Assembly: GCA_036897625.1 (NCBI GenBank)
Contig: JAYMTA010000377.1
Span: 1 to 30,182 of the forward strand
DNA from: Pelargonium cotyledonis
Taxonomy: Eukaryota; Streptophyta; Magnoliopsida; Geraniales; Geraniaceae
Direction: 5' to 3'
Length of the DNA stretch: 30,182 nucleotides
Shown here one piece after another: positions 1 through 10,907 of this stretch. The position numbers were made by a program, and so were the translations under genes. Position 1 is the first letter of the stretch, and each line of letters starts with the position of its first letter. The notes beneath the pieces were generated by a model. It made no database searches and was not told the DNA's origin. It saw only the letters and a list, made by a program, of their open reading frames with translations.

Positions 1-18
1 CTCTCTCTCTCTCTCTCA
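1..18. repeat. (CT)n microsatellite at window edge
   Basis: A CT dinucleotide run opens the window and is followed directly by AGGTTTTG, which looks like a 5' splice donor. In plants, CT-rich leaders ending in AG|GT are common, so this may be the end of a 5'-UTR exon of the PAH gene that follows. The start of the run is outside the window. Confidence 0.7.
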
Positions 19-67
19 GGTTTTGTTTTGATAGGGGGTTGTTATAGATTAACATGAGATCTCGATT

Positions 68-191
68 TTTAGTATTAGGGACTGCAGTTGCCTCAAAACT
101 TGGTAACAAGAGTTCTGTTGCCTTTACAGTTTAGTATTAGGGACTGCAGTTGCCTCAAAACTTGGTAACAAGAGTTCTGTTGCCTTTACAG
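68..191. repeat. 62-bp perfect tandem duplication
   Basis: Two head-to-tail copies (68-129 and 130-191) are identical by eye. Each begins TTTAGTATTAGGGACTGCAG and ends GCCTTTACAG. They lie between a CT microsatellite at the window edge and the first PAH gene, in what may be its 5' leader or leader intron. Perfect identity suggests a recent slippage or unequal-exchange event. Confidence 0.95.
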
Positions 192-527
192 TCCTACTCG
201 TCTCGAATGAAGATTAGTTTAAGTGTGATATGTCTTGAAGGTTTTAGGAGAACTTTGCCGCTCTTATCCTGTTTCGATGCATGATGATTTTCAAATTATT
301 GTATGCACTCTGATTTCATCATCTATTAGCAAGTGTTTTCATGAGTTTTAACAATTGAAATAGACTAATGACTAGTCAAATCACTAATTTTAACTTCAAA
401 TCAAAATCAAATCAAAATCATTGTCTATTTTCCATTAGAGACATGATTGTAATTTTAAGTTTTATTAATCCATGTTTTTTTTGGCACAACTTACTTGTAT
501 CTTTGTTGATATTTTGTGGGTTAGACA

Positions 528-1206
528 ATGAATAAAGCAGGTGGTGAGCAATTAGTACATAGAGATGATGCCATAGCCTATCTCAATCTTGTGAAAGATG
601 CATTTAAAGATGACAAGGAAAAATATGATAGCTTCATTACCATTCTTAAAGATTTCAAGACTACAAGGTTTGGTCTATTATATACTTCCTCCGTCTTAAA
701 ATAAGTGTCCTCCCTTCTATTTTGAAAAAAATTAAGGAGAAGTTAGTTAGTGTGGTATGTTTACTATTGTATCCTCATGATCATGTGTTCAGAGATTCTA
801 ACTAACTTTTTATAAGGATATTATTGGCATTTCATGCATAACTAACTTACTAGAAAAGGAAACAAGACACTCATTTTGGGACAAATATGCAATAGAAACA
901 AGATACTCATTTTGAGACGGAGGAAGTAATACATATATATGATTAGCACAATTGTACTTACAATGTTTCTTATAATTCAATGTTGATTGCAGAATTCATT
1001 ATTGCACAGCTATTGATAAGGTGCACGAATTATTCCAAGGGCATGACGACTTGATTTCGGGTTTCAAGGTCTTTGTACCAAAGCATTATCAAATCCAAAG
1101 CATTATCAAAGTACAGACATCCGACCTCGACGTCAAATTACAAGTGTCTCCAAAACGTTCAACGATAAAGAAGACTTTTCAAATCCTCAATTTGGACGGA
1201 AAATAG
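528..1206 (+). CDS. Small single-PAH-domain protein (SIN3-like), copy 1
   Basis: Two exons, 528-667 and 993-1206, give a 117-residue protein; the ATG is the first in frame and the splice keeps frame (AG|A). Residues 13-77 form one paired amphipathic helix domain: DDAIAYLNLVKDAF, then KYDSFITILKDFK, then VHELFQGHDDLISGF and FVPK, which is the PAH1-like signature of plant SIN3-like (SNL) corepressors. In full SIN3 proteins several PAH domains bind repressors and a later region binds histone deacetylase; here nothing but one PAH and a 40-residue basic tail is present, so any protein could only act as a small binder or competitor (inference). A 14-bp internal duplication (AAAGCATTATCAAA twice) extends the tail. 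Plants are known to carry such PAH-only genes. A degenerate SIN3 fragment that is not translated is the alternative. Confidence 0.75.
683..928. mobile_element. Stowaway-like MITE in the intron of PAH copy 1
   Basis: A 246-bp element begins TACTTCCTCCGTCTTAAAAT and ends with the inverted form GAGACGGAGGAAGTA. The terminal inverted repeats are about 27 bp with about three mismatches, and TA sits at both ends, as expected for the Tc1/mariner-related Stowaway group. There is no coding capacity. It lies just inside the 5' splice site (668) and is missing from the 92-bp intron of the sister gene. Confidence 0.9.
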
Positions 1207-2954
1207 AAAACAACAATGCAATATCATTTCTCTTTTGCTGTTGTTGCCTAATTCTAGTTTCTATTTGTGACCTTATTTATAATTCTAAGTTTTTATTCAT
1301 CTATCTCACTGTTTATTGACTCAAATCATTGCATAATTGAGATTTAGCAATGTATAAGGATTTTAATTATCCATAAAATGAATGAAAAAACATGATTCTC
1401 TCTATCAGTCTCTTCCTTTAAATCTTTTTCTGTACAAATCTCCTTTTGATTCTTTTAATCATTGCATAATTGAGATTTAGGCTTGTACGCATTAAGCTAA
1501 AATTTGAGAGCAAGAGATGTTGAATTTGAAAATGAGTTGCACTATGATAGAAAGAGATTTCATTATCAAGGTTTGAATTTCATCATTGAATTTAGTTAAT
1601 TCACTTTATATTTGATCAAATGTGAAATTTGATCTGACAACAAGCTCGAATGTTAATGTGAGGGCTTCAATCAAACCACTATTTTTTAAGCCACCTTCTC
1701 TTTTCCTGCAACTACCATAAATCTCAAATTCTCACACACCAATCGAAAAAAAATCACGTACCGTGCTCGAACCTATGCCGTCAATACACAAACATAACAA
1801 CCCCTTAATTTGATATCAAATCAAGACTCGCTATAAAAACGAGAAAGATCACAATTAATAATCTGTAAACTCAAGAGACCACTACTGCTTTGAAAATCCT
1901 AAATAACTCTCAAAACGGCATAGGAAGAAGAAATAGGAAGAAGAAACCCTAAAATACATTTGTAATTTTTTTTATATATAATTAAACTACCCAACAAATA
2001 AAGCAAATTGCCTAAATTTTCATTTCCATTAAAGAAAGGCAAAACAATTTATTTCCATTGAAAGATACTAAAAATTTATTTCCAAAATATTGTAGAACTT
2101 AGAAAATTGCTTCCCAAAATAATAATAATAAAAAAATAATACAATTTCTTATTGCACTGTAAACCACTTTTTTTTATTAGACTTAGAAACATAAAACAAT
2201 CTAAACTATAAAAATAAAATCTAAACTTTAATTATTATGATATATATACACTTCATAATTCTAACTATTATAATATTTCAGAGTTCTAATACAAATATAA
2301 TTATATTACATTCCCTAATATATATATAATTGTAAACGACCCTCAGCTCAGTCGCCGTCACTGCGTCCGACATTACTCCGGCAACCCTCTACCGGCGTTT
2401 GAGGTGAATTCTATGTTCCTTGGAGGTTTTGATTCTTTTTATTTTATTCAGTTTCAGTTGTTTTCTTTATTCAGGTTTGGTATGGTACTTTAGAATAAAA
2501 TTTTAATATAACGATTTGATTACCATAACGAAAGATTACAAGGATTCGAGATTTGATCATGATATATACAGATGTCATTCGCTGCTTATCAAAAAAATAT
2601 ATAGAATTCATAAATAGTAATATATTTTGAGGCCATAATAATTTGATTTCGCAATTCAAGAACTTTTTACGTACCAAAGAATCCTCAAATTACCGTATGC
2701 ACTCGATTTCATCATCCAATTATTGCAAGGGTTTTCAAGAGTTAATTTTAACGATGAAAATCGACTAACCAATCGCCCATTTGAACTGAGAAATCAAAAG
2801 CAAAGCGAAATCGTTTCTCTTTTTGTCATTGTTGTCAAGTTTTAGTTTTTGTTGACGTCTTGTGTACTATTATATTTCAAGTCACTACTATTGTGTTTCA
2901 CGGCAAACTTTTTGTAACACTATTTTACGCATTTTCATTGGGCAACCCTAGAGG
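1207..2954. other. Intergenic stretch between the two PAH genes
   Basis: No credible coding region. It is strongly AT-rich from about 1960 to 2335. A 24-bp direct repeat occurs at 1324-1347 and 1457-1480. A short GC-richer block at 2341-2403 ends GAG|GTGAAT and could be a 5'-UTR exon of PAH copy 2 (inference). From about 2690 the sequence aligns with the region upstream of copy 1 (about 298-400), and 2798-2890 resembles the 3' flanks of both PAH genes. Confidence 0.6.
1324..1480. repeat. 24-bp direct repeat pair
   Basis: The same 24 bases, beginning AATCATTGCATAATTGAG, occur at 1324-1347 and 1457-1480 in the 3' flank of PAH copy 1, 133 bp apart. The stretch between is not otherwise duplicated. 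It may be a footprint of a local duplication. Confidence 0.85.
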
Positions 2955-3298
2955 ATGAATAAAGGAGGTGAAGAAGACCCAAATCTTGATGATGCCTTAG
3001 CCTTTTTGATGCTTGTGAAGTATTCATTTAAAGATGAAAACGAAAAATATAGTAAATTCATTACCACACTTAAAGATTACAAGGCTTCAAGGTTTGATCA
3101 TCATACATATATTTCCATAGATATTTAATTTTTTAGCACAATTTTACTTGAATGTTTCTTATAATTCAATTTGTTGGTTGCAGTATTGATCTTCACACTT
3201 GTATAGAGAAGGTGTACGAATTGCTCCGAGGGCATGATGCGTTGATCAAGAGTTTCAAGATATTCGTACCAAACGATCGGCAGATCACTGACATCTGA
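2955..3298 (+). CDS. Small single-PAH-domain protein (SIN3-like), copy 2
   Basis: Two exons, 2955-3091 and 3184-3298, give an 83-residue protein. The exon structure and splice phase are the same as in copy 1. The PAH domain covers nearly the whole protein: DDALAFLMLVKYSF, KYSKFITTLKDYK, then VYELLRGHDALIKSF and FVPN. Compared with copy 1 it lacks the basic tail; its TGA falls where copy 1 reads on, and the DNA downstream still aligns to copy 1's tail codons. Upstream and 3' flanks are also similar, so the pair arose by tandem duplication of the whole unit, well before the MITE entered copy 1. Whether it is expressed or merely a preserved fragment cannot be told from sequence. Confidence 0.72.
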
Positions 3299-4972
3299 TT
3301 TCGTCACCAAATTACGGTTGCTTTCAAATTAGATATATAGAGAAAAAGAACAAAACAAGCGAGATAATTTCTTTTTTCGCTATTGTTGCGCACTTCTAGT
3401 TCCTATTTGCGTCTTGCAATATCTATTTTATTTTAAGTCATTATCGTGTTTTTATGTAAAAATTCATGACCTTTAACCGACTTCAGCACTTTTCTCACGT
3501 CCAACCCTCACATTTTCGTTTTATCAGTGGGCTCGACACGTGCACATTCAAGATGCATCACAACCATTAATTTTCTTCTCACAATTTGCAAGATCGATAT
3601 ATAAATATCAAATTCGAAATTATATGTACACGCTACATTGTTCTTGTAAAATTATTTTATTAGAGTATATAGTACGATATTTGGACCATATTGAGAAGGG
3701 CCCGGCCCACCGGTTAGTTTGGCTTTGACTTTTCATATGAGTTTGTTCAACAACGGCCCTTGCAATTTGCATTTTATTTCACAATCTTTATTACCAACAT
3801 TGAATTTTAAGTATATTTGGTTATGGTGGATGACATTTTTTTAGTTATAAATTTGGTTTATGATCATAAGTTTAGGTAATTGGAGATCATCATTTTACGA
3901 TGACGTTTTACCACACTCAGAATTATTCTCATTCGAGGGTAAGTCACATATAAATTTCATCATTCTTTCTAAGGGTATGTTGAGCGAGAATCGAATGCAA
4001 GCGATTTTTCCACTCACGCAACCTGTGTTCCCAACTGCGTCATTATTGTATCTACTTTCGTTGTTATTATTGTTTAAGAATTGAACCATATCAACTCATT
4101 CAAGTTAAATTTCTTTAATGAACCGTCTAAACACAAAACTATTCAAAATAACGATAAAAGTTGATTTGGTCCTTCATTCGAATGTCGAGGCCTAGCATCA
4201 TTTTGTTAGTTTAAAATTTGCTTTTGTTGGTAGGTCTGCGAATCAGGTGAGCCCATAGTCTTGCTCGATCATTAGTTTCTTTGTCAGACACGGTTAATTG
4301 GGTTGGTATCCAAAGCCCAGTTGATATTTCGGATGTTTTAGCTTTAGATTTGAATTAATGAAGTACTCTATTCCCATAAAAAAAACAAATATTTTTTACC
4401 ATGACAAATCTAGTCTTCAACATTTGATGGTTAAACGAATCCATACATTGGGTTAGTCAAATTGGTTGGTTTAGTTTGGTTTGTAAATCATTGTTTTTAA
4501 CAACTTTCACTCAAAGTCTTGGTACTATCTCCAACTTAATCAACAGTAGGATTATCCAAGTGGTCCGGTGCCAAATTCAATTATGCAGCAACTAATTAAT
4601 AACCCCAGCTAGATTCCAATAACATAGCAATGGTGACACCATAGCATGGGCATGAGCCAACAACTAATGTAAAAATCTAAAAACTAAACACCAAAATATT
4701 CTTTCTTTGGTCATCAACTAACAAGAAACTTCAAAGATTCAGTACAATGTCCACTTCATTTCAATATATATTTTCAATGATCTGATTTAGCAACCTGCAG
4801 CTGAATCAAGCCCACATGAATTATTGGATCATTGTCTTTTTTGCTTCCAAAAAAACCACCCACCATATCAATCTCTATATTCCATAGCCAGCTTTGCTCC
4901 AACTAAGCACCAAAACCTCCCAATAAATACCCATTTGCCTTGTTCTCTTGCTTCTTCACTCACTCAACAAAA
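3299..4972. other. Intergenic region and XTH promoter
   Basis: The first 160 bases are the 3' flank of PAH copy 2. A G-box core (CACGTG) is at 3537-3542. No gene, RNA gene or recognisable transposon was seen between about 3500 and 4900. Just before the XTH start, CCAATAAATACCC at about 4919-4931 is a possible TATA-like element, which would leave a very short 5' leader; this is weak evidence. Confidence 0.5.
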
Positions 4973-6253
4973 ATGGCTCTTCTTCTCCAAGAAAATTTAT
5001 GCCTCATGATCTTCATGTTCATGGCAATGGCTGCTTCTTCTTCTTCTTCTTCTTCTTCTTCTTCTTCTTCGCAGTTTCGCAGCAAGCGCTACTCGCCTCC
5101 TTCGGTTTCTCCACGCTTGACCGATCTTTTTAGCCATGTCTCGCTTGATCATGGCTTCTCCAAGTTCTTTGGAGGCTTCAATGCCCAAGTCACCAACAAT
5201 GGCTCATCAGCCACCATAGCTCTTGACAAAACCACAGGTCTTGTTTCTTGATCTTCTTGTTCTTCTTGTTCATTTCTCAATCTCACAGTACTCTTTTTTT
5301 TTTGTTTCAGGGTCTGGATTGGATTCAAGAAACAGATATTACTATGGATTCTTTAGCGCGGCGATCAAGCTTCCCGCGGGGCTGTCTCCTGGAGTTGTTG
5401 TTGCTTTCTATGTAATCTAGCTATTTCTCTTGTGTTCTTGCTGATGGAAACATCATGGTACATGTGCAAAAGCTGACTAGGTTTGGTGTCTGAATGTTTT
5501 CAGATGTCTAATGCAGAGCAGTTTCCACACAATCATGATGAAATAGATATTGAGCTTCTGGGTCATGACAAGAGGAATGATTGGGTGCTCCAGACAAACA
5601 TCTATGCCAATGGGAGTGTCAGCACAGGAAGGGAAGAGAAATTTTACCTTTGGTTTGACCCTTCTGCACAGCACCACCACTACAGCATCCTCTGGAACAA
5701 CCATCACATCTTGTAAGTAATTATGGACCAATACACGAGGCGCTCACTATTGCGGGGTTTTTTACATGGTTATTTATGTACACGAGGTTTCTTTAGGACT
5801 TCAACAAAAATTTCTGAAAAAAACCAGGTTCTAATATTGTGTGACGTGATCAAATATTGCAGGTTCCTCGTAGATAACATACCGGTGCGCAAGTTTCCAC
5901 GTAGAGGAGGCAATGTGTACCCATCGAAGCCTATGTCGGTTTATGCAACGATATGGGATGGTTCGGAGTGGGCTACTCATGGGGGGAAATACCCTGTAGA
6001 CTACAAGTATGCACCATTTGTGGCTTCATTCACAGAAATGGAACTTGGTGGTTGTGTTTGGGACCCAACAGCTTCTGTTCCTTCCTGTGTTAAGGACAGT
6101 GATTCGAGTTCGGACCGGGTGGAGGGACAAGAGTTTGTTCAGCTGTCCAAGCAGCAGGTTGTGGCCATGGACTGGGCTAGGAGGAAGCTCATGTTCTACT
6201 CTTATTGTAAAGACACCAGAAGGTTCAAGGTCATGCCACCAGAGTGCAAGTAG
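4973..6253 (+). CDS. XTH33: Xyloglucan endotransglucosylase/hydrolase, XTH33 type
   Basis: Four exons (4973-5237, 5311-5411, 5504-5712, 5863-6253) give 321 residues, usual for GH16 XTHs. It cuts and rejoins xyloglucan chains in the cell wall. Residues 1-21 form a hydrophobic signal peptide, followed by 12 serines. The active site [10 protein letters not shown] is at 133-142; E135 is the expected nucleophile and E139 the acid/base. The C-terminal XET region has [18 protein letters not shown] and the final PPECK, with the usual paired cysteines. Most XTHs have an N-glycosylation sequon right after the active site; here it is replaced by HDKRND, while NGS at 158-160 remains. The IELLG variant, the [12 protein letters not shown] block and the ending fit Arabidopsis XTH33 from memory better than XTH27-32. 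The upstream in-frame ATG at 4940 was not used because 4973 starts the signal peptide directly. Subgroup is less sure than family. Confidence 0.92.
5036..5071 (+). repeat. In-frame TCT microsatellite (12 Ser) in XTH
   Basis: Eleven TCT codons and one TCG encode a run of 12 serines directly after the hydrophobic signal-peptide core. Being a trinucleotide repeat, length changes keep frame. It places a flexible stretch at the likely cleavage point of the signal peptide. Confidence 0.95.
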
Positions 6254-6730
6254 AAGAAAACAATTATTGTGTCTACAAAATGAATAATGGTTCAGGAACT
6301 TGAGTCGCATTGGTTGTTGGGAGGGTGAGAGACCATGAAACCAAGATTCTGTTTACTATATTGAGAGAAAAATGTAACTGGTATAGGCCATATATGGCAC
6401 ATTTGTGTATATCAGTAGAAGACCAACCATGATTCATGAGACAGCCCACAATTCTAATGAGCTGCAAGGGTCACTTGGTTCCTGACAATACAGCATAAAA
6501 GCAACTAGAACGTGCTCATATATTATATAATTGAATACAAAACATAACACTATAAGAGAAACAAGATTTATTTATTTTTATTGTTTTATGCAAATCAGAC
6601 ATAAACTTGTTCATGGTTAATCTACAAATCCACCAAACAGAAGAATCATTGTCTCATGTTCATGTCCTTTCACCAAAACAAGATTTATTTTTATCATCAT
6701 CGTCATCGTTACAGGATCTGGGCTTCAGGT
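6254..6730. other. Convergent 3' ends of XTH and ALDH
   Basis: The XTH stop (6253, +) and the ALDH stop (6731, -) face each other, so this 477-bp gap must hold both 3'-UTRs. AT-rich stretches at about 6510-6590 are plausible for 3'-end formation. No other feature seen. Confidence 0.6.
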
Positions 6731-9700
6731 TTACAGCCATGCCGGGTTCTTCAAAGGAGTAACAACGGCCTTCACTTGCAAGTAGTTGCTGAGACTGTAG
6801 ATACCCTTCTCTCTGCCGTGCCCGCTCATCTTGTACCCACCAAAAGGAATTGCAGCATCAAACACATCGAAACAGTTGATCCACACTGTCCCAACTCGCA
6901 ATGCGCGGGTCAAGGTGTTGGCAGTGTCTATGTTTCTTGTGAAAACTCCGGCAGCCAGCCCGTAACTACTGTTATTTGCTCTCTTTATAACTTCCTTAAT
7001 GTCCCTGAAATAAGGCCAACGCCATGGTTAAATAAATACTGATTATAACGTGAAGTGTGAAGAAGAAGGTTCATAGCTCACTTGAATTTCAAGATAGACT
7101 GAACTGGGCCAAATATTTCATCCTTTGCTATCAACATGTCGTCCTGATGCAAGTTACGGATATGTTAGTCATAATATCCATTATCATATCTTAATCTTCT
7201 AGTCGAGATGATCATTGACTTACCTGAACATTTGAGAACACGGTGGGCTTAATATAGAAACCTCTGCTACCATGTCGCTCTCCTCCTGTTTCAAGTGTAG
7301 CTCCACTCTCAACACCAGATCTAATGTACTTCAAGATCTTCTCAAACTGTGTTGAATCAATCTGGTATATTCAAGTAACAATTGAAACAAATAATCTTTA
7401 GTGAATTATCATATTGCATAGTACTTTGAAGTTTGAACTAGAAGCAGTTACAGAAATGATGTAATTGACATCCATCCTAAATCATTTTTATTCGCTCCTG
7501 AAATAGAGGAAAAAAAAAATAGTTGCTATGTTTGAAAACGTAACAAGATGAAAATTGACTTCATCAAATAGAAAAGACACTCAACGGGAGATTCACAATA
7601 AGGTGTTTGCACAAAGAATTTACCTGAGGGCCTTGCTCAATGCCACCCTGGAATGGATCACCAACAGTGCGTCTCATAGCACGAGCCCTTGCTTTCTCTA
7701 CAAATTCATCATATACACTTTCGTGTACATAAGTACGAGATCCAGCACAGCAGCATTGTCCCTAAAGATAGTGACAGCATGTTGTGATTAGTATGGAACC
7801 ATTTTTCCATGAAACTCAACCCTGTTTTCACTAAAGTAATTCGGTGGGCATACCTGATTAAAGAATAAAGCAAAGTGAGCCAGCTCAACAGCCTCGTCTA
7901 CATCAGCGTCCTCACACACAATGAAAGGAGATTTCCCTCCAAGCTCTAAAGTTACGGGCTTAAGATTGCTTCTTGATGCCAATTCAAGCACAGCCTTACC
8001 AGTTTTTGTGGACCCGGTGAAAGCAAGCTACAAAGAGAGTACTGAGAATGTAAGATAAACAAGTATCATGGTAGCATGATCTGCTTTTCCGAGCCCTATG
8101 AAAGGCCATCATCAGCATGTGCCCAATCATTATCAATGTGTTTTTACAGAAACAAAGCAAAAAGTTACACCAGTAGATTGGTTCTAAGGTTCTACATAAC
8201 CTTAGAACCTAAGGAAAAGAAAATCATCTGTCCGCCAGTAGATTGGTTCTAAGGTTCTACCTCTAAAGCTAGTCTCTAAGCAGAAACACCTCAAAAAAAT
8301 TCCACCAGACGTCTACTTCCAATGCAAAATAATAGTACCATGCTAAACAAATTCAGATGTAAATCCTACATAACCACATTCGCAAAGCTTTAAAGGTTAT
8401 AGGTACTAATGCCAAACATGCAGTTGTATAGGCTTGTAAATGTAAGAGATGATGATACAGTTGGTCGCAGCTACAAAAGCAACCAAAAACATTCCCTTGC
8501 TGCAGTTAAGTCAACTCGAGGAAGAATATAAGAATCAAACTGAAAAAGCCATCAACTCTACTACTGTAAACTGACCATATTTAATGTCTAAATCTCAAGC
8601 AGATCAAGGGCTTGCACATATGACCACAGATCCGGAGTAATTATGTAATGAACAATGCTGAACTTCTATTCGTTGACTGTTGCAGTGAATTCTAGTTCAC
8701 ACAGGTCATTGTTAAAGTTAAATGGTACCTTATCTACTTCCATGTGACTAGCAAGAGCTGCTCCAGCAGTCGTACCAAAACCAGAGACTATGTTCAAAAC
8801 ACCTGGAGGAAGTCCAGCCTGCCACAAAAGAGTATCTGGTCAGAATGGAAGATAACACTCATTCACGAATATGAAGTACACACATTTTTCTGCACAAACA
8901 TGCAATCCTAAAGGGATTAATATATATATAAATAAAAGAATAAGATGAGACCCAGTTATGGGCCTTCTGCATCTTATTTACCAAAACTCAAATGAAGTAC
9001 CTCATGGAAAAGCTTTGATACATAGAGAGCAGACAGTGGTGTCTGCTCTGCCATCTTCATAACAATAGTGTTGCCACATGCTAATGCAGGCCCAACCTTC
9101 CAAGCATACATGAGAAGAGGAAAGTTCCAAGGAATAATCTGACCAGCAACACCAATTGGTTCGTGCAAGGTTTGCACATGATGTGATCCATCAGATGGAA
9201 CCGTGAGACCGTGAATCTTGTCCGCCCAACCTGGGAATTGGCAGATAAAAAGTGAGAAGTTTCATTAAAACACTAGAGAACATTCAAGATTTTAAGTAGT
9301 GCACCAGAGTTACAGAATACAAACTTACCAGCATAGTACCGAAACAGGCGTACCATCATAGGTACTTCAATTTTAGCAGCCTGTTCATATGGCTTTCCAT
9401 TATCCCAAGTCTCAAGAGCTGCGATTTCATCATTATGCTTCTCCATCAAATCAGCAGCTCGCAAAAGTATGCATGATCTTTCCTACGTATGAAAAAACAA
9501 AACAAAACAAAACAAAACAGTCATAAATTGAACGAAAGTAGTACCTAAAACTTTTGACATTCTAGATGATAATGTAAGTGACGGAAATTTATATAGAGTA
9601 GTTACATAAGGGGTCATCTTGGGCCATGGCCCTTCATCAAATGCTGTGCGAGCAGCAGCAACAGCCCGATTTATATCTTCTGCATCACCTTCCGCAACAT

Positions 9701-10647
9701 GAGCAATCACTTCCCCTGTCCTGGGGTCCAAAGTTGGAAAAGTTTTCCCTAAACCAGAACAAGTCTAATCTTTCAGATTCGGTCAAACGATTAGATAAAA
9801 CAACTTCACTGAGTAATAAGTAAATGCACATTGGCTAAGCTAAAATTTTGAAAACAAACTGATGTAGCATTGATCAAAAGTGGGAAAAGTTTTCACTAAA
9901 CTGAAGATCGAAAGCACACCTGATGCCGAATCAACAAACTGCCCATTGATCAAAAGCTGGTTATAATGTATGCTAACTTGTGGTTTGATCGGTTCTTCAA
10001 GAGCTGCAGCAGTACTATATCTGCTACATGTTCCTCTAACCAGGTTCGAAATCTTCCCTGAATTAAAACAATTTCAACAATCTGAATACAAAAAGGTATG
10101 TAAAATGTAAACAAGAACTAAGAAACTGATTTTACTGCAAGCAAGATTTCAATTAAACAAATATCTTCATCATCAACTCAACTGAAAAGGTATGAACTAA
10201 AACAGCACAACCCAGAAAACAACCATCTCACCCACTAAAACCCCATTTGGATTCAAAGAGAACCCACAAAAACACATCAAGTAAAAATCAAAACTTAACA
10301 TTTTTTCTCGGGAACCAAACAGAAAAAAGGGCTTAACAGTTAACACGTAATCAGATAAGTGAAACTCGCATTTCCCAAATCTAAAAACAAAATCAACACC
10401 CAAATGAAGTGAGAGTCAAACAAAATTATCAACAACACGAATCACCAAACTTGACAAACCAACAAACAATCGGATTGATCGGAACAACAATCAACAAAAA
10501 TGAGAAATGGGTTGAAACAGAATTAGAGCAAAAGTGACGAACATAACATTAAGAATGAAGAACAGAGTCGAGACCTGGAGAAAACAGAGAAGATGCAGAG
10601 GAAGTGAAGGAGCGAGAGAGCAGACTGGAGATCCTTCTTGCTACCAT
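6731..10647 (-). CDS. ALDH2B: Mitochondrial aldehyde dehydrogenase (ALDH family 2, subfamily B)
   Basis: Eleven exons (10647-10575, 10057-9920, 9748-9606, 9482-9329, 9230-9001, 8818-8729, 8027-7854, 7761-7624, 7361-7224, 7143-7082, 7004-6731) join in frame to 537 residues, the normal length. NAD-dependent oxidation of acetaldehyde and other aldehydes to acids, expected in the mitochondrial matrix; in plants it serves the pyruvate dehydrogenase bypass, and the family includes maize restorer Rf2. The N-terminus [14 protein letters not shown], rich in Arg and Ser without acids, is a presequence. Seen motifs: IPWNFP (catalytic Asn), FTGST cofactor loop, [10 protein letters not shown] with general base E304, GQCCCAG with catalytic Cys338 (34 residues later, as in human E268/C302), and the C-terminal PFGGYKMSG. 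All splice sites are GT-AG. The start context is good (ACCATGG). By neighbourhood it is the ALDH2B7 position, but B7 and B4 cannot be told apart securely here. Confidence 0.95.
8170..8260. repeat. Direct repeat plus perfect 12-bp hairpin in ALDH intron 6
   Basis: A 26-bp sequence beginning CCAGTAGATTGGTTC occurs at 8170-8195 and 8235-8260. The first copy is part of a perfect inverted repeat: GGTTCTAAGGTT (8180-8191), loop CTACAT, AACCTTAGAACC (8198-8209). The host intron (8028-8728) is the longest in the gene. No coding or transposon termini recognised. Confidence 0.85.
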
Positions 10648-10907
10648 GGTTACACCAACTTTCTCTTTCTCTTTCTCGAGTGTCTATGAATGTTGAGCTG
10701 GTATCAAGTGAAACAGGTGTATATGTATTTGTAGGTAGATATTGTAATAATATATATTTTATATGGGTATATATAAGCAGATGAAATGGATTTTAATCGT
10801 TATCTTTATCTAAAAATCAGGGATATTTTAATGTCAATAATACATGCATGACTCAACAATCCACTAACACCCAAAAAAATTGGGAATCAAAACAAAAAGC
10901 TAAGCTA
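10648..10907 (-). promoter_or_regulatory. ALDH 5' leader and promoter region
   Basis: Read on the minus strand, a (GA)n-rich leader runs from about 10680 to the ATG at 10647. Further upstream is a TATA-rich block at about 10746-10775 (TTATATATACCCATATAAAA on the minus strand). That the TATA block drives ALDH is inference from position. Confidence 0.4.

Noticed and set aside
4997-5188. Arginine-rich open frame antisense to the XTH first exon
   Set aside because: It is the mirror of the TCT (Ser) microsatellite; the sense frame is clearly the XTH coding exon.
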